The notes under the pieces: generated by a model
Databases searched by the model: none
What the model was told of the DNA's origin: nothing
Seen by the model: only the letters and a program-made list of their open reading frames with translations
Assembly: GCF_000282895.1 (NCBI RefSeq)
Contig: NZ_ALBQ01000006.1
Coordinates: 1 to 47,403 of the forward strand
From: Sphingomonas sp. ATCC 31555
Lineage (GTDB): Bacteria; Pseudomonadota; Alphaproteobacteria; Sphingomonadales; Sphingomonadaceae
Direction of reading: 5' to 3'
Length of the DNA: 47,403 nucleotides
Shown: positions 25,138 to 34,109 of the stretch, piece after piece
Numbering within the stretch: the stretch's first letter is position 1
How the letters are laid out: every line of letters begins with the position of its first letter
Made by a program: the position numbers and the translations under genes

Positions 25138-26736
25138 TCACGCGTCGTCGCCGATCGGCGCAAGGCGAACCCAGAAGAGCATGGCTACCGCCGCTATCGT
25201 CAGGAGGCCGCATAGCAGCCAAGCGGTGTTGACCGCCGGCACCAACGCGGCCCTCTCCACCAATGGCCGCACCATCTCGGTCGCGAAATCATCGAGCGGT
25301 TGACCGCGTTGTTCGAGAAAGGCGTCGCGCGGGATGCCGATCCGCACCGCCGTCGCCACGTCGCCCGCGCGCAGCCTGTTTGCAATCTCTGTACCCGCAG
25401 TCGTCGCGCGGCTGAAGATCGTGGTGTCGATCAGCGCCAGCCCAACTGCGCCGCCCAGATTGCGCATGAGGTTGAACAGTCCGCTACCGTCGGCAACCAG
25501 CCGATCGGGCAAGCGGCCCAGTGCCATGCGGGTTGGCGGCAACAGGCAGAACATGATCGCTGCGCCGCGCACGATCTGCGGCACGATCATTGCCGCGAAA
25601 TCGGTCTGCCCGGTCTGCCGGGTGCTGAGCAGCAGGCCGATCGCAAACAACACGAAGCCAAAGCCGGTCAACAGACGAGGATCCATCCGGCGCTCGGCAT
25701 AGACCGCGATCGGCGCAGTCAGCAGCTGGGTGCAGCCCGTCACCAGCATGATCTCGCCGATACGCAGAGGCCCATGCTCGCGCACCAGGCCCAGGAAGAA
25801 GGGCATCAGATAGGTGGAGCCGAACAGTCCAAAGCCGAGCACGAAGCTCAGCAGGCAACCGATCGTGAAGTTGCGGTCGACGAAGCAGCGCAGTTCCACC
25901 AGCGGCGCGCGCGATACCAGCGTGCGCCAAGTGAATCCAATCGCGCCGGCAGCGGCGAGGGCAAGCAGCCCCAGCACGCGCGGCGCCGTCCAGCCCAGCG
26001 TCGGCGCATCCTTGAGGCCGATCTGAAGCGCAACCAGCGCAGTGGCGAGCAGGCCGAGCGCGACAAGGTCGATCGGGCGGCTTTCCCGGCGTCCGAGAGC
26101 GGCGCCGCGCAGGCAGACAACTGCACCTACCCCCGCAATGATGCCGGGGAGGATGTTCACCCGGAACAGCCAGTGCCAAGAGAAGGATTGAGTAATCCAG
26201 CCGCCGACGATCGGCCCGATCGTCGGCGCCAGCACCGCCGCGACACCTGCGATCGTCGTGGCGAGCGCCTGACTGCGCGGTGGAAACAGCAGGAATACCG
26301 CGGCGAACACCGCCGGAATCAGCGTTCCGCCAGCAGATCCTTGAACGATGCGCCAAGCGATGAGCGCGGCAAAGCTGTCGCTCGCTGCGCAGCCGACCGA
26401 CGCAAGCGTGAACAGGCTGATTGCGGCGACGAACAGCCAACGCATGCCCATGCGCGCGGTGAGAAAGCCCGTCAGCGGAATCGCTACGATCTCGGCGGTG
26501 AGATAGGCGGTCTGCACCCACACCATTCGATCGGTTGCGATGCCAAGGGCCGCTTGAATGGTGGGCAGCGACGTCGCAACGATCTGGATGTCGAGGATCG
26601 CCATGAACATGCCCAGGCACATCAGGATGAAACCGGCCCATTGGCGATAGCCTGTGCGGCTGCTTTGGCTTAGCATGGGGAAGGCCGCATCAACCGAACG
26701 TTTCCTCACCGAGTCCCCCTGCGGAGCCGCAGTCAT
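25138..26736 (-). CDS. MFS multidrug exporter, DHA2 (14-helix) family
   Basis: This inner-membrane proton-driven exporter of the EmrB/QacA type is about 532 residues from the ATG chosen. Family marks include MFMAILDIQIVATSLPTIQ in helix 1 (motif D1), the tract LTARMGMRWLF (motif A) and GPIVGGWITQ in helix 5 (motif C of exporters). Fourteen hydrophobic segments are apparent. The start is uncertain: GTG 26793, ATG 26736 and ATG 26676 are all in frame and none has a strong ribosome-binding site; the last would still leave all helices intact. It diverges from the type III polyketide synthase at 26825, so it may export the lipid product or simply protect the cell. Substrate unknown. Confidence 0.87.
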   Translation of the reverse strand: MTAAPQGDSVRKRSVDAAFPMLSQSSRTGYRQWAGFILMCLGMFMAILDIQIVATSLPTIQAALGIATDRMVWVQTAYLTAEIVAIPLTGFLTARMGMRWLFVAAISLFTLASVGCAASDSFAALIAWRIVQGSAGGTLIPAVFAAVFLLFPPRSQALATTIAGVAAVLAPTIGPIVGGWITQSFSWHWLFRVNILPGIIAGVGAVVCLRGAALGRRESRPIDLVALGLLATALVALQIGLKDAPTLGWTAPRVLGLLALAAAGAIGFTWRTLVSRAPLVELRCFVDRNFTIGCLLSFVLGFGLFGSTYLMPFFLGLVREHGPLRIGEIMLVTGCTQLLTAPIAVYAERRMDPRLLTGFGFVLFAIGLLLSTRQTGQTDFAAMIVPQIVRGAAIMFCLLPPTRMALGRLPDRLVADGSGLFNLMRNLGGAVGLALIDTTIFSRATTAGTEIANRLRAGDVATAVRIGIPRDAFLEQRGQPLDDFATEMVRPLVERAALVPAVNTAWLLCGLLTIAAVAMLFWVRLAPIGDDA

Positions 26737-26824
26737 AGCGCAGACAAGGAACTCGCTGTTGGCAAATTCGTTGCGCGACTGAACCTTTTCCACCGGTCCG
26801 CCGGTAAGTCAGGCGGTAGCCTTC

Positions 26825-27874
26825 ATGCAGCCGGTGTCCATCCTCTCTCTTACCACTGAAACCCCCAACCACATCCTGACGCAGAGCGAGGCGCTGGCCA
26901 CCGCCCGCGACCTGATCGGCGACCAGTTCAGCGATTTCGAGCGGCTCGCCGCAGTCTATGCCAATGCCGGGATCCAGACGCGCCAGCTGGCCAAGCCGGT
27001 CGACTGGTATCGCAGCCCGCGCAGCTTCCTCGAACGAACCGACGCCTATCTGGAGGTCGCGCTGGACCTCTGGGTGGCGGTGGCGGTGAGGGCGATCGAC
27101 GAAGCCGGCATCATGGCGGGGCAGATCGATACGATCGTCACCATCTCCTCGACCGGCATCGCCACGCCCAGCCTCGAAGCACGGGCGATGACGCGGATAG
27201 CGTTCCGGAACGACGTTGCGCGAGTGCCCGTATTCGGGCTCGGATGTGCCGGCGGCGCTACCGGACTGGGCCTTGCGAGCAAGCTGGCGCGCGCCACGCC
27301 CGGCTCGACGGTGCTGTTCGTCACGGTGGAGCTCTGCAGCTTGGCGCTGCGCACAGATCGGGCGGACAAGGCCGACCTCGTCTCCACCGCCCTGTTCGGC
27401 GATGGCGCTGCGGCGTGCGTGCTCCGTAGTGGCGTGGACGGCTTCGTCCAGATCACCGGCAGCGCCGAAAAGACCTGGAGCGATACGCTTGACATCATGG
27501 GATGGCGAGCGGAGCCAACGGGCCTTGGTGTCGTGCTGAACCGAGCCATTCCCGCCTTCGCCAGGCGGGAGATGCGTAAGGCGATGCAGGAAATGCTCGC
27601 GCCACAGGGGATCGCAATGGAGGATGTCGACCAGTTCATCTGCCATCCAGGCGGCGCAAAGGTGGTGGACGCCATCGAAAGCGCCCTTGCGCTCAACCAG
27701 GGCGCGCTGCTGACCGAGCGAGAGGTTCTACGGGACCATGGCAACATGTCCGCGCCCACCGTGCTGTTCGTGCTGGACCGGTATCGGCGCGCGGGCTTGC
27801 CCAAGCTCTCGGTGATCAGCGCGCTGGGGCCGGGCTTCACCGCCTCCTCGCTAACACTGCGCTGCGCGGCATGA
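26825..27874 (+). CDS. Type III polyketide synthase (chalcone/stilbene synthase family)
   Basis: This 349-residue homodimeric ketosynthase has the full catalytic triad: Cys141 in GLGCAGGATGL, His274 in FICHPGGAKVVDAIE, and Asn307 in DHGNMSAPTVLF. Bacterial members extend fatty acyl starters with malonyl-CoA to make alkylpyrones or alkylresorcinols. The last four bases (ATGA) overlap the start of an ICMT-type methyltransferase, the same pairing as BpsA-BpsB of Bacillus and the srs cluster of Streptomyces. A methylated alkylpyrone or phenolic lipid, probably in the membrane, is therefore the likely product. Chain length and ring type cannot be read from sequence. Confidence 0.92.
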   Translation: MQPVSILSLTTETPNHILTQSEALATARDLIGDQFSDFERLAAVYANAGIQTRQLAKPVDWYRSPRSFLERTDAYLEVALDLWVAVAVRAIDEAGIMAGQIDTIVTISSTGIATPSLEARAMTRIAFRNDVARVPVFGLGCAGGATGLGLASKLARATPGSTVLFVTVELCSLALRTDRADKADLVSTALFGDGAAACVLRSGVDGFVQITGSAEKTWSDTLDIMGWRAEPTGLGVVLNRAIPAFARREMRKAMQEMLAPQGIAMEDVDQFICHPGGAKVVDAIESALALNQGALLTEREVLRDHGNMSAPTVLFVLDRYRRAGLPKLSVISALGPGFTASSLTLRCAA

Positions 27875-28374
27875 GCGCGGCTTATGCCATTATGGCCTTC
27901 GTCACGCTGCAGCGATTGAGCGAGCTGGTAATCGCACGGCGCAACACTGCGCGGCTCCTCGCCGACGGCGCGCATGAGGTGGGCGGCGAACATTATCCCG
28001 TGATGGTTGCACTGCACACTGCCTGGCTAGCGGTACTGTGGTTCACCGTCGGCGATCGTCCCATCTCTCTACCGTTCCTTGCCGTCTTCGCGGTGCTGCA
28101 ATTGATGCGCGTATGGGTATTAGCCACGCTGGGGCCGCGCTGGACCACGCGCATCATCGTTACCCGCGATGCGCCGCTGGTGCGGCGCGGGCCTTTCCGC
28201 TTCGTGCGCCATCCCAATTACATGGTGGTCACCGCGGAGATTGCCGTGCTGCCGCTGACCTTCGGCCTCATTTGGGTCGCGCTGCTGTTTACGGTACTGA
28301 ATGCGGCGATGCTGACGGTGCGTATCCGCGCAGAGAACCGGGCGCTCTACGGCAGCGGCGGCGTCAGCGCTTAG
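27871..28374 (+). CDS. ICMT-family membrane methyltransferase
   Basis: This 167-residue integral membrane protein of the isoprenylcysteine carboxyl methyltransferase family has four or five hydrophobic segments. The C-terminal signature GPFRFVRHPNYMVV and the following glutamate (TAEIAVLPL) bind S-adenosylmethionine in this fold. In bacteria such enzymes beside type III synthases O-methylate polyketide products. The ATG overlaps the synthase stop (ATGA), which is strong evidence of joint function. Its 3' end overlaps the convergent small secreted protein gene by 11 bases. Confidence 0.88.
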   Translation: MSAAYAIMAFVTLQRLSELVIARRNTARLLADGAHEVGGEHYPVMVALHTAWLAVLWFTVGDRPISLPFLAVFAVLQLMRVWVLATLGPRWTTRIIVTRDAPLVRRGPFRFVRHPNYMVVTAEIAVLPLTFGLIWVALLFTVLNAAMLTVRIRAENRALYGSGGVSA

Positions 28375-28627
28375 GCGAAGCCTCGCGCTGCGCCTTGATG
28401 CGAAGCATTGCGGCGTGACATATGGTCGAGGTCTGATCGATTTTCGCGATCATGCAAGCTTCCACTTTCTTGCGGCTCAGCGATTTCATCTCGGCGGGAC
28501 ACAATCGCCGTGCCTCCTGCACGCACGCCTTTTTGCCCGCATCGGTTTGCCGCTGCGAGACTGCGTGCGCGGTACCCGCCAGCATGGCACTCGCAACCAA
28601 AAGGACGCTGATGGTACGCAAGATCAT
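28364..28627 (-). CDS. Small secreted cysteine-rich protein
   Basis: This 87-residue protein has a clear signal peptide (ISVLLVASAMLAGTAHA). The mature part of about 65 residues is basic with four cysteines spaced as in the cysteine-rich repeat family (CVQEARRLC, EACMIAKI, TICHAA). Small single-repeat proteins of this kind are common in alphaproteobacteria and have no known function. The four cysteines could form two disulfides in the periplasm. It is convergent to the methyltransferase gene with an 11-base overlap. No operon partner is evident. Confidence 0.72.
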   Translation of the reverse strand: MILRTISVLLVASAMLAGTAHAVSQRQTDAGKKACVQEARRLCPAEMKSLSRKKVEACMIAKIDQTSTICHAAMLRIKAQREASPKR

Positions 28628-28792
28628 ATACGCATCCTAGGACTGTGGCGCGCCACGCGGCGGCGGCGACGGAGCCGGCCTATCCCGTTTGAGACGCGCG
28701 AACAACGCTTGTTACCGGGTGGATGCGGCAAGGCCATCAATGGCGAAGCCAAGCGCCGTCGATCAGGCGAAAACGATATGTTTGAGAAGAAG

Positions 28793-28868
28793 TGGTGCCC
28801 GGGGACGGAGTCGAACCGCCGACACTGCGATTTTCAGTCGCATGCTCTACCAACTGAGCTACCCGGGC
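28793..28868 (-). tRNA. tRNA-Phe (GAA)
   Basis: The minus strand gives a full 76-base cloverleaf. The acceptor stem GCCCGGG pairs with CCCGGGC, with A as discriminator and an encoded CCA end. The D arm is in the usual TAGCTCAGTTGGTAGAGC form, the anticodon stem TGCGA/TCGCA has loop CTGAAAA (anticodon GAA), and the T loop contains GGTTCGACTC. It stands alone between the small secreted protein and yacG. Confidence 0.97.
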
Positions 28869-28899
28869 ACACCGGCGGAACCGCCGGGGAGCGCGCCTC

Positions 28900-29091
28900 T
28901 TAGTCGCGCGAATCGGGGCTGTCTAGCCCTGAATGCGCATTTGGATTGGCGGGCTCGCCGGGTACGCGATAGCCCTCGCCCAGCCATTGCAGCAGGTCGC
29001 GATCCTTGCAGCCGCGGCTGCAGAAGGGCTTGAAGTCGGCGGTGCCGGGCTTGCCGCAGATCGGGCAGGCGTCGCGGGGCATGCGGGTCAC
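28900..29091 (-). CDS. yacG: DNA gyrase inhibitor YacG (zinc protein)
   Basis: This 63-residue zinc-finger protein of the DUF329/YacG family has four zinc ligands at Cys9, Cys12, Cys24 and Cys28 (CPIC and CSRGC) and the family tail RDLLQWLGEGYRVPG. In E. coli YacG binds GyrB and inhibits gyrase. The predicted GTG start overlaps the stop of the upstream RNase-like gene (GTGA); an ATG at 29082 is the alternative and loses only three residues. It is the last gene of the infA-maf-RNase-yacG group. Confidence 0.92.
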   Translation of the reverse strand: MTRMPRDACPICGKPGTADFKPFCSRGCKDRDLLQWLGEGYRVPGEPANPNAHSGLDSPDSRD

Positions 29092-30038
29092 TCCTTGGGG
29101 GTCACGAACTGGACCGTGCCGCCCATGCGGCGGGCGAGGCTGTCGGTCCAGTCGGGCTCGCGCGCCAGGCGGCGGGCGATTCGGCTATCCACCATATGGG
29201 TAGCGGGCACAGGCGGGGGAAGGCGTTCCAGCCGGCGCAGCTCGGCGCGCGTCGCCGCGCCCACCGGATCGGCGTGGAGCAGCTCGGGCAGCGAGGGGCG
29301 GGTGCGGCGGCGGACGATCTGGAGGAAGCCGAAGCCGTTCACCGCGGTGCGCTCGAAGGGCTGGGGGAGCGCGGCGTCGATCGCCTCCGCCACGGCGTTG
29401 CGCGCGCCCTTGCTGCTCAGTGTGGGGAAGTCGATACCGATCGAGCCGCCGATGCCGAATCGCTCGATCGCGCGGGCGACGGCGTGGGCGGCGGCGATCG
29501 AGAGCGCTTCGAGCGGGCCCGAGCCGTCGACATCGAACAGAGTCATGGCGGGGGTGGGCGACATGCGCAGCGCGCCACCGGGGAAGGCAATCTCGCCTGT
29601 ATAGGCTTCGTCGAGCACTTCCGACCAGCCGGCCTCTTCCAGCACATCGGCTTCGTGAGCGCGGAGCATGCGCACCGGATGGGCGCTGGCGGCGATGCGG
29701 GCGAGCAGGTCCGGGCCGTCGGCCAGCGGTGCCTCAGCGGGCGCGGGAACGGCCTTGGGGAGCTTGGCGCGGCCGGGTTCGGGGATCGCCTCGCGGACGA
29801 TCTTCACGCACAGCGGCGCGCCTTGCGTAGCGCCCTTGGGCAGCGGGTCGCACAGCGCCTCGCCGCCTTGGTCGAGCGTCACCTTGCCGGTCGATTTGTC
29901 GGCAAGTCGCGCTGCGCAGATCGCGCCGACCCGAACGGCGGTGTCGGCCAGTTCGATCCGCGCCTTCCAAATCACCCCGCGCGAAACGAGGGCGGCGCGG
30001 TTCTCGCCGATCCCCGCCTCGTACAGCCACTCAGCCAA
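29088..30038 (-). CDS. Short RNase E/G-family protein
   Basis: This protein of about 316 residues resembles the catalytic half of RNase E/G. Metal-site segments are present: LFDVDGSG (equivalent to the first catalytic Asp) and GGSIGIDFPTL (the second). It is much shorter than RNase E or RNase G because the N-terminal S1 domain is missing or reduced. The start is taken as TTG at 30038, giving AEWLYEAGIGENRAALV as N-terminus; this overlaps the maf stop by a few bases. Longer in-frame readings into maf look non-native. Short forms next to maf and yacG are usual in sphingomonads. Activity on rRNA or mRNA is inferred from the family. Confidence 0.82.
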   Translation of the reverse strand: MAEWLYEAGIGENRAALVSRGVIWKARIELADTAVRVGAICAARLADKSTGKVTLDQGGEALCDPLPKGATQGAPLCVKIVREAIPEPGRAKLPKAVPAPAEAPLADGPDLLARIAASAHPVRMLRAHEADVLEEAGWSEVLDEAYTGEIAFPGGALRMSPTPAMTLFDVDGSGPLEALSIAAAHAVARAIERFGIGGSIGIDFPTLSSKGARNAVAEAIDAALPQPFERTAVNGFGFLQIVRRRTRPSLPELLHADPVGAATRAELRRLERLPPPVPATHMVDSRIARRLAREPDWTDSLARRMGGTVQFVTPKE

Positions 30039-30600
30039 GGTGATAGCCGGCGGCGGCCAGCAGCGCGCGGGCCTCGAATACCGGAAGGCCGACCACGCCC
30101 GAATGGCTGCCGGAGAGGAAGCGCACGAACGCTTCGGCCTTGCCCTGGATGGCATAGCCGCCCGCCTTGCCCATGCCTTCGCCGCTGGCGACGTACCAAT
30201 CGATATCGGCGTCGCTGAGGCGCTTGAAGGCGACGACGGTGTCGGAGACGCGGGTGCGCGCCTTTCCGTCCGTGCCGATCACGCAAATGGCGGAGAGGCA
30301 GTGGTGGCGGCGGCCCGAGAGCAGCGCCAGCATGCGGCGCAGATCGGCCTCATCGGTGGGCTTGCCGAGGATGCGGCGACCGACGGCGATGGTGGTGTCG
30401 CCGGCGAGGACGATCTCGTCCGGAGCACGGTCGACCGCATGCGCCTTGGCGGTCGCGACGCGCAGCACATAGGGTCGCGGCAGCTCGCCGGGGCGGACAT
30501 CCTCGTCCACATCGGGCGCAGCGATGCGATCGGGCGCGGCGCCGATCCGGGTGAGCAGATCGAGCCGTCGCGGCGAGGTGGAAGCGAGCACGAGCCGCAT
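30031..30600 (-). CDS. maf: Maf-family nucleoside triphosphate pyrophosphatase
   Basis: This 189-residue house-cleaning enzyme hydrolyses non-canonical or modified NTPs to NMPs. Family motifs are LASTSPRRLDLL at the N-terminus (phosphate binding SxxPRR), VLAGDTTIAVGRRILGKP in the centre (catalytic Asp) and GYAIQGKAEAFV. The ATG at 30600 is chosen; a GTG at 30609 is equally possible and adds three residues. It lies 13 bases after infA and overlaps the next gene, so the four genes form one operon. Confidence 0.93.
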   Translation of the reverse strand: MRLVLASTSPRRLDLLTRIGAAPDRIAAPDVDEDVRPGELPRPYVLRVATAKAHAVDRAPDEIVLAGDTTIAVGRRILGKPTDEADLRRMLALLSGRRHHCLSAICVIGTDGKARTRVSDTVVAFKRLSDADIDWYVASGEGMGKAGGYAIQGKAEAFVRFLSGSHSGVVGLPVFEARALLAAAGYHLG

Positions 30601-30613
30601 CGGCGGCACCTGC

Positions 30614-30832
30614 TTACTTGAAGCGATAGGTGATGCGGCCCTTGGTCAGGTCGTAGGGCGTCAGCTCGACGAGCACCTCGTCGCCCACCAGCACGCGGAT
30701 GCGGTTCTTGCGCATCTTGCCGGCGGTGTGGCCGAGAATCTCATGGTCGTTCTCGAGCCGGACGCGGAACATGGCGTTGGGGAGAAGCTCCACAACCTGT
30801 CCACGCATTTCAAGCAGTTCTTCTTTGGCCAA
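30614..30832 (-). CDS. infA: Translation initiation factor IF-1
   Basis: This 72-residue OB-fold protein binds the ribosomal A site during initiation. The sequence after the start ([18 protein letters not shown] to GRITYRFK) matches IF-1 over its full length, exactly the usual 72 residues. The start codon is TTG, with GAGAGG 7 bases upstream; no ATG or GTG gives a proper N-terminus, as the next Met would remove eight conserved residues. It is the first gene of infA-maf-RNase-yacG. Confidence 0.96.
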   Translation of the reverse strand: MAKEELLEMRGQVVELLPNAMFRVRLENDHEILGHTAGKMRKNRIRVLVGDEVLVELTPYDLTKGRITYRFK

Positions 30833-30972
30833 AAAATGCCTCTCAGGGATTAGCGCGCGTAAAAGTGCGTCGCCCTTACAGCGCTGGAAGGAAAAAGGGA
30901 AGGCGGCGCGGGATGGGCGTGCGTCTTCGTGTGGGATGTGGGGAGATGGGCGCGGGAAGGCAAGGTAGGCAC

Positions 30973-31004
30973 AAATCTCCCCGCCTGCGGGAGGGGAAGG
31001 GGAT
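30973..31004. repeat. Palindromic GC-rich intergenic repeat, copy 1
   Basis: This imperfect palindrome (CTCCCCGC, CT, GCGGGAG core) is the inverted, partly degenerate relative of the element at 31055-31094. The two lie about 50 bases apart in the 266-base gap between hppA and infA. They look like REP-type intergenic repeats. Confidence 0.6.
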
Positions 31005-31054
31005 GGTGCGACGTGGAGGTTCTTGTCGCGACGGTGTCGCCCGCGAACCTTACA

Positions 31055-31094
31055 CATCCTCCCCTAGCCCCTCCCGCAAGCGGGAGGGGGATTT
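31055..31094. repeat. Palindromic GC-rich intergenic repeat, copy 2
   Basis: CCCCTCCCGC (31068-31077) and GCGGGAGGGG (31080-31089) form a perfect 10-bp stem with an AA loop, flanked by sequence shared with copy 1. It begins a few bases downstream of the hppA stop and so may also serve as the hppA terminator. Confidence 0.75.
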
Positions 31095-31098
31095 CAGG

Positions 31099-33288
31099 TC
31101 AGTGCGTGCCGCCGCCGGCCAGCGCTGCGAGCAGCAAAAGCGCGACGATGTTGGTGATCTTGATCATCGGGTTCACCGCCGGGCCGGCGGTGTCCTTGTA
31201 GGGGTCGCCCACCGTGTCACCGGTCACCGCGGCCTTATGGGCATCGCTGCCCTTGCCGCCATAGTTGCCGTCTTCAATGTACTTTTTCGCATTGTCCCAG
31301 GCACCGCCGCCGCTGGTCATCGAGATGGCGACGAAAAGCCCGGAGACGATCACGCCGAGCAGCATCGCGCCCACCGTGGCGAAGCCCTGTTCCTTGCCCG
31401 CCACCGCGGCGATCAGGAAATAGACGAGGATCGGGCTCAGCACCGGCAGCAGCGAGGGCACGATCATCTCTCGGATCGCAGCCTTGGTGACGATGTCGAC
31501 CGTGCGGGCGTAATTGGGCCGGCTGGTGCCCGCCATGATGCCCGGATTGTCGCGGAACTGCGCGCGGACATCCTCCACCACCGATCCGGCGGCGCGGCCG
31601 ACCGCGGTCATGCCGAACGCGCCGAACAGATAGGGGAGCAGCGCGCCGAGCAGCAGCCCGACAATAATGTAGGGGTTGGAGAGCGAGAAGTTGACCGGCC
31701 CGGTCAGCCCCAGCGCGTCGCGATAATGGTCGAGGTCGGTGGTGTAGGCGCCGAACAGCACCAGCGCGGCGAGGGCCGCCGAGCCGATCGCATAGCCCTT
31801 GGTTACCGCCTTGGTGGTGTTGCCCACCGCGTCGAGCGCGTCGGTCTTGTGGCGGACCTCGTCTTCCAGCCCGGCCATCTCGGCGATGCCGCCGGCATTG
31901 TCGGTCACCGGGCCATAGGCGTCGAGCGCGACCACCATGCCGGCCAGCGCCAGCAGCGAGGTTGCCGCGAAGGCTACGCCGAGGATACCCGCGATCTGAT
32001 AGGTCGCGATCACCGCGACGACGATCACCAGCGTCGGCAACGCGGTCGATTCGAGGCTGATCGCGAGGCCCTGGATCACGTTGGTACCGTGCCCGGTCAC
32101 CGAGGCCTTGGCGATCGACCTGACGGGACGGAAATTGGTGCCGGTGTAATATTCGGTGATCCACACCAGCAGGCCGGTGACCGCCAGCCCGATCATCATG
32201 CACCAGAACAGCCCCATGCCGGTGACCGTCGGCATCGCCGCGGCGGCGGCCACCGCGTCGGCCGAAAGCGCGCCGTTGTCGAGCAGCGCGGCGGGCTCGC
32301 CCAGTGTGCTGATCGCGGCCTGCATGTCGCCGCCGAGCACATAATAGGTGGCGCCGTAGATCGCCGGCACCGACAGGATCACAGTGGTCCAGAAACCCTT
32401 GTAGAGAGCGCCCATAATCGACTGGTTGGAGCCCAGGCGCACCATATAGGTGCCGAGGATCGAGGTGATGATGCACACGCCGCCCACCAGCAGCGGCAGC
32501 GCCATCAGCCGGGTGAGCAGCACCGTATCGACGCCGCGCATCAACAGCGCGATCGTCACCATGGTGAGGCCGAGCGTAACGACATAGGTTTCGAACAAAT
32601 CGGCGGCCATGCCCGCGCAGTCCCCGACATTGTCGCCGACATTGTCTGCAATCACGGCGGGGTTGCGAGGGTCATCCTCCGGAATCCCGGCTTCCACCTT
32701 GCCGACCAGATCGGCGCCGACATCGGCCGCCTTGGTAAAGATGCCGCCGCCCAGCCGGGCGAAGATCGAGATCAGCGAGGCGCCGAAGGCGAGCGTGGAA
32801 AGGGTAAGCACGACGAGACGATCGTTTGGAGCGTGCTGCGCAACATCCACCAAATACCAGAACAGCGCAGCGATCGAGAGCAGGCCGAGACCCGCCACAA
32901 GCATGCCGGTGATCGCGCCAGAGCGGAAGGCAAGGGTGAGTCCACCCTGCAGGCTGCCCCGCGCCGCCTCCGCCGTGCGGACGTTGGCGCGCACCGAGAT
33001 GTTCATCCCGACGAAGCCGGCCACGCCGGACAGGATCGCGCCGATCAGAAAGCCGACGGTAGGGATTGGGCCGAGCGTGAAGAACAGCACGATGGCAACG
33101 ACCACGCCGACCACGGCGATGGTTTGATATTGCCGGCCGAGATAGGCTTTGGCGCCTTCCTGGATCGCGGCAGCGATATCCTGCATCTTGGCATTGCCGG
33201 CGGGCGCGCGCAGCACCTGCTGGCTGGTGATGAAACCATAAGCTACGGCAACCAGGCCGCACACGATAGCGAAATAGACGATCGTCAT
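31099..33288 (-). CDS. hppA: Membrane-bound proton-pumping pyrophosphatase
   Basis: This 729-residue integral membrane enzyme couples hydrolysis of pyrophosphate to ion pumping across the inner membrane. The substrate-binding motif [13 protein letters not shown] and the Asp-rich segment [19 protein letters not shown] are intact. [10 protein letters not shown] carries the Lys that marks the potassium-independent subfamily; potassium-dependent forms have Ala there. About sixteen hydrophobic helices fit the family. The ATG has GGAGG upstream in the leader. It stands as a single gene between a palindromic repeat and a 265-base leader region. Confidence 0.96.
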   Translation of the reverse strand: MTIVYFAIVCGLVAVAYGFITSQQVLRAPAGNAKMQDIAAAIQEGAKAYLGRQYQTIAVVGVVVAIVLFFTLGPIPTVGFLIGAILSGVAGFVGMNISVRANVRTAEAARGSLQGGLTLAFRSGAITGMLVAGLGLLSIAALFWYLVDVAQHAPNDRLVVLTLSTLAFGASLISIFARLGGGIFTKAADVGADLVGKVEAGIPEDDPRNPAVIADNVGDNVGDCAGMAADLFETYVVTLGLTMVTIALLMRGVDTVLLTRLMALPLLVGGVCIITSILGTYMVRLGSNQSIMGALYKGFWTTVILSVPAIYGATYYVLGGDMQAAISTLGEPAALLDNGALSADAVAAAAAMPTVTGMGLFWCMMIGLAVTGLLVWITEYYTGTNFRPVRSIAKASVTGHGTNVIQGLAISLESTALPTLVIVVAVIATYQIAGILGVAFAATSLLALAGMVVALDAYGPVTDNAGGIAEMAGLEDEVRHKTDALDAVGNTTKAVTKGYAIGSAALAALVLFGAYTTDLDHYRDALGLTGPVNFSLSNPYIIVGLLLGALLPYLFGAFGMTAVGRAAGSVVEDVRAQFRDNPGIMAGTSRPNYARTVDIVTKAAIREMIVPSLLPVLSPILVYFLIAAVAGKEQGFATVGAMLLGVIVSGLFVAISMTSGGGAWDNAKKYIEDGNYGGKGSDAHKAAVTGDTVGDPYKDTAGPAVNPMIKITNIVALLLLAALAGGGTH

Positions 33289-33553
33289 GGAGTGTTATCC
33301 TCCCCTGCTATTGCGGGTCGCGGCGCGCGCCGGATCTGCCCGGTCTCGTCCGCAACCGCCGAGGGTATAGCAAGTGGGGGTTCGTGCAAGGCGATTAGGG
33401 TGGAACGAGCGGGGAGAATGTTTTCCCATTTCATCGTCTTCCCTGCCGAGGCGGGCATTCCTGTGCCTGCGCGTTTGCGGCGAGTGCCGATCTGGCAACC
33501 CTGATGGCTCCCGCCTCCGCGGAAATTTCTCTCGGAAGGCGGGGGAGGTAGGT

Positions 33554-34039
33554 TTAGCGGGTGCCGGCGATGATCCGGCGCACGCCTTCCAGCACCCAGC
33601 CATAGACGAGGTGGGATGCGGCACCATAGGCATGGATCGAAGCGGGAGTCTCGGTGGGGCCGCTGCCAAGGCCGAGCGCCGGCACGGCGCCTTCGTCGAG
33701 CAGCGCGGAGGTGACGACGCCATAAGCGCTGCCGAAACCCGAACTCGCCTGCGGGCGATATTCGGTGATCAGCCCATAAATGCCGCCCAGCACGCCGCCG
33801 ACGAGATAATGCACCGCCTGACCGGACGCCTGCCGATAGGATTCCGGCACCTTTTCGCCGGTGGTCGCCTCGACGACAGCGTCAGCCGCCTTCACCGTCG
33901 CGGGATCCTCGTCGCTCTGGTCTTCTTTGGGCAGCAGCTTGCCGGCCTGGGCCTGGAAGGCCGCCATCGCGGCAGAGGCGACCAGGCCTGCGGTGACGCC
34001 CGCGAGAAGGCCGATCAGGGGACGGGGATTGGATGCCAT
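33554..34039 (-). CDS. DUF1440-like membrane protein
   Basis: This 161-residue protein starts at ATG 34039, which has GGAG about 8 bases upstream. A hydrophobic segment (LIGLLAGVTAGLVASAAMAAF) is followed by an acidic stretch and then two further weak helices (VHYLVGGVLGGIYGLI and the C-terminal part). The pattern resembles YagU-type DUF1440 inner-membrane proteins, which lack a clear function. The gene is on the same strand as hppA and the upstream TraB gene but separated from each by spacers. Identification is by resemblance only. Confidence 0.65.
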   Translation of the reverse strand: MASNPRPLIGLLAGVTAGLVASAAMAAFQAQAGKLLPKEDQSDEDPATVKAADAVVEATTGEKVPESYRQASGQAVHYLVGGVLGGIYGLITEYRPQASSGFGSAYGVVTSALLDEGAVPALGLGSGPTETPASIHAYGAASHLVYGWVLEGVRRIIAGTR

Positions 34040-34109
34040 GCGGTCTGCTCCGTGTGAAGATGCGGCGGGGCGCCGCATCGTTGTTGCAAAACGCGCCCCA
34101 CCGGGATCG

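Noticed and set aside
30865..33504. Plus-strand open frame of 879 codons antisense to hppA
   Set aside because: The frame has no recognisable domain and is rich in His, Arg and Asp from reversed GC-rich codons; the minus strand encodes a full-length pyrophosphatase.
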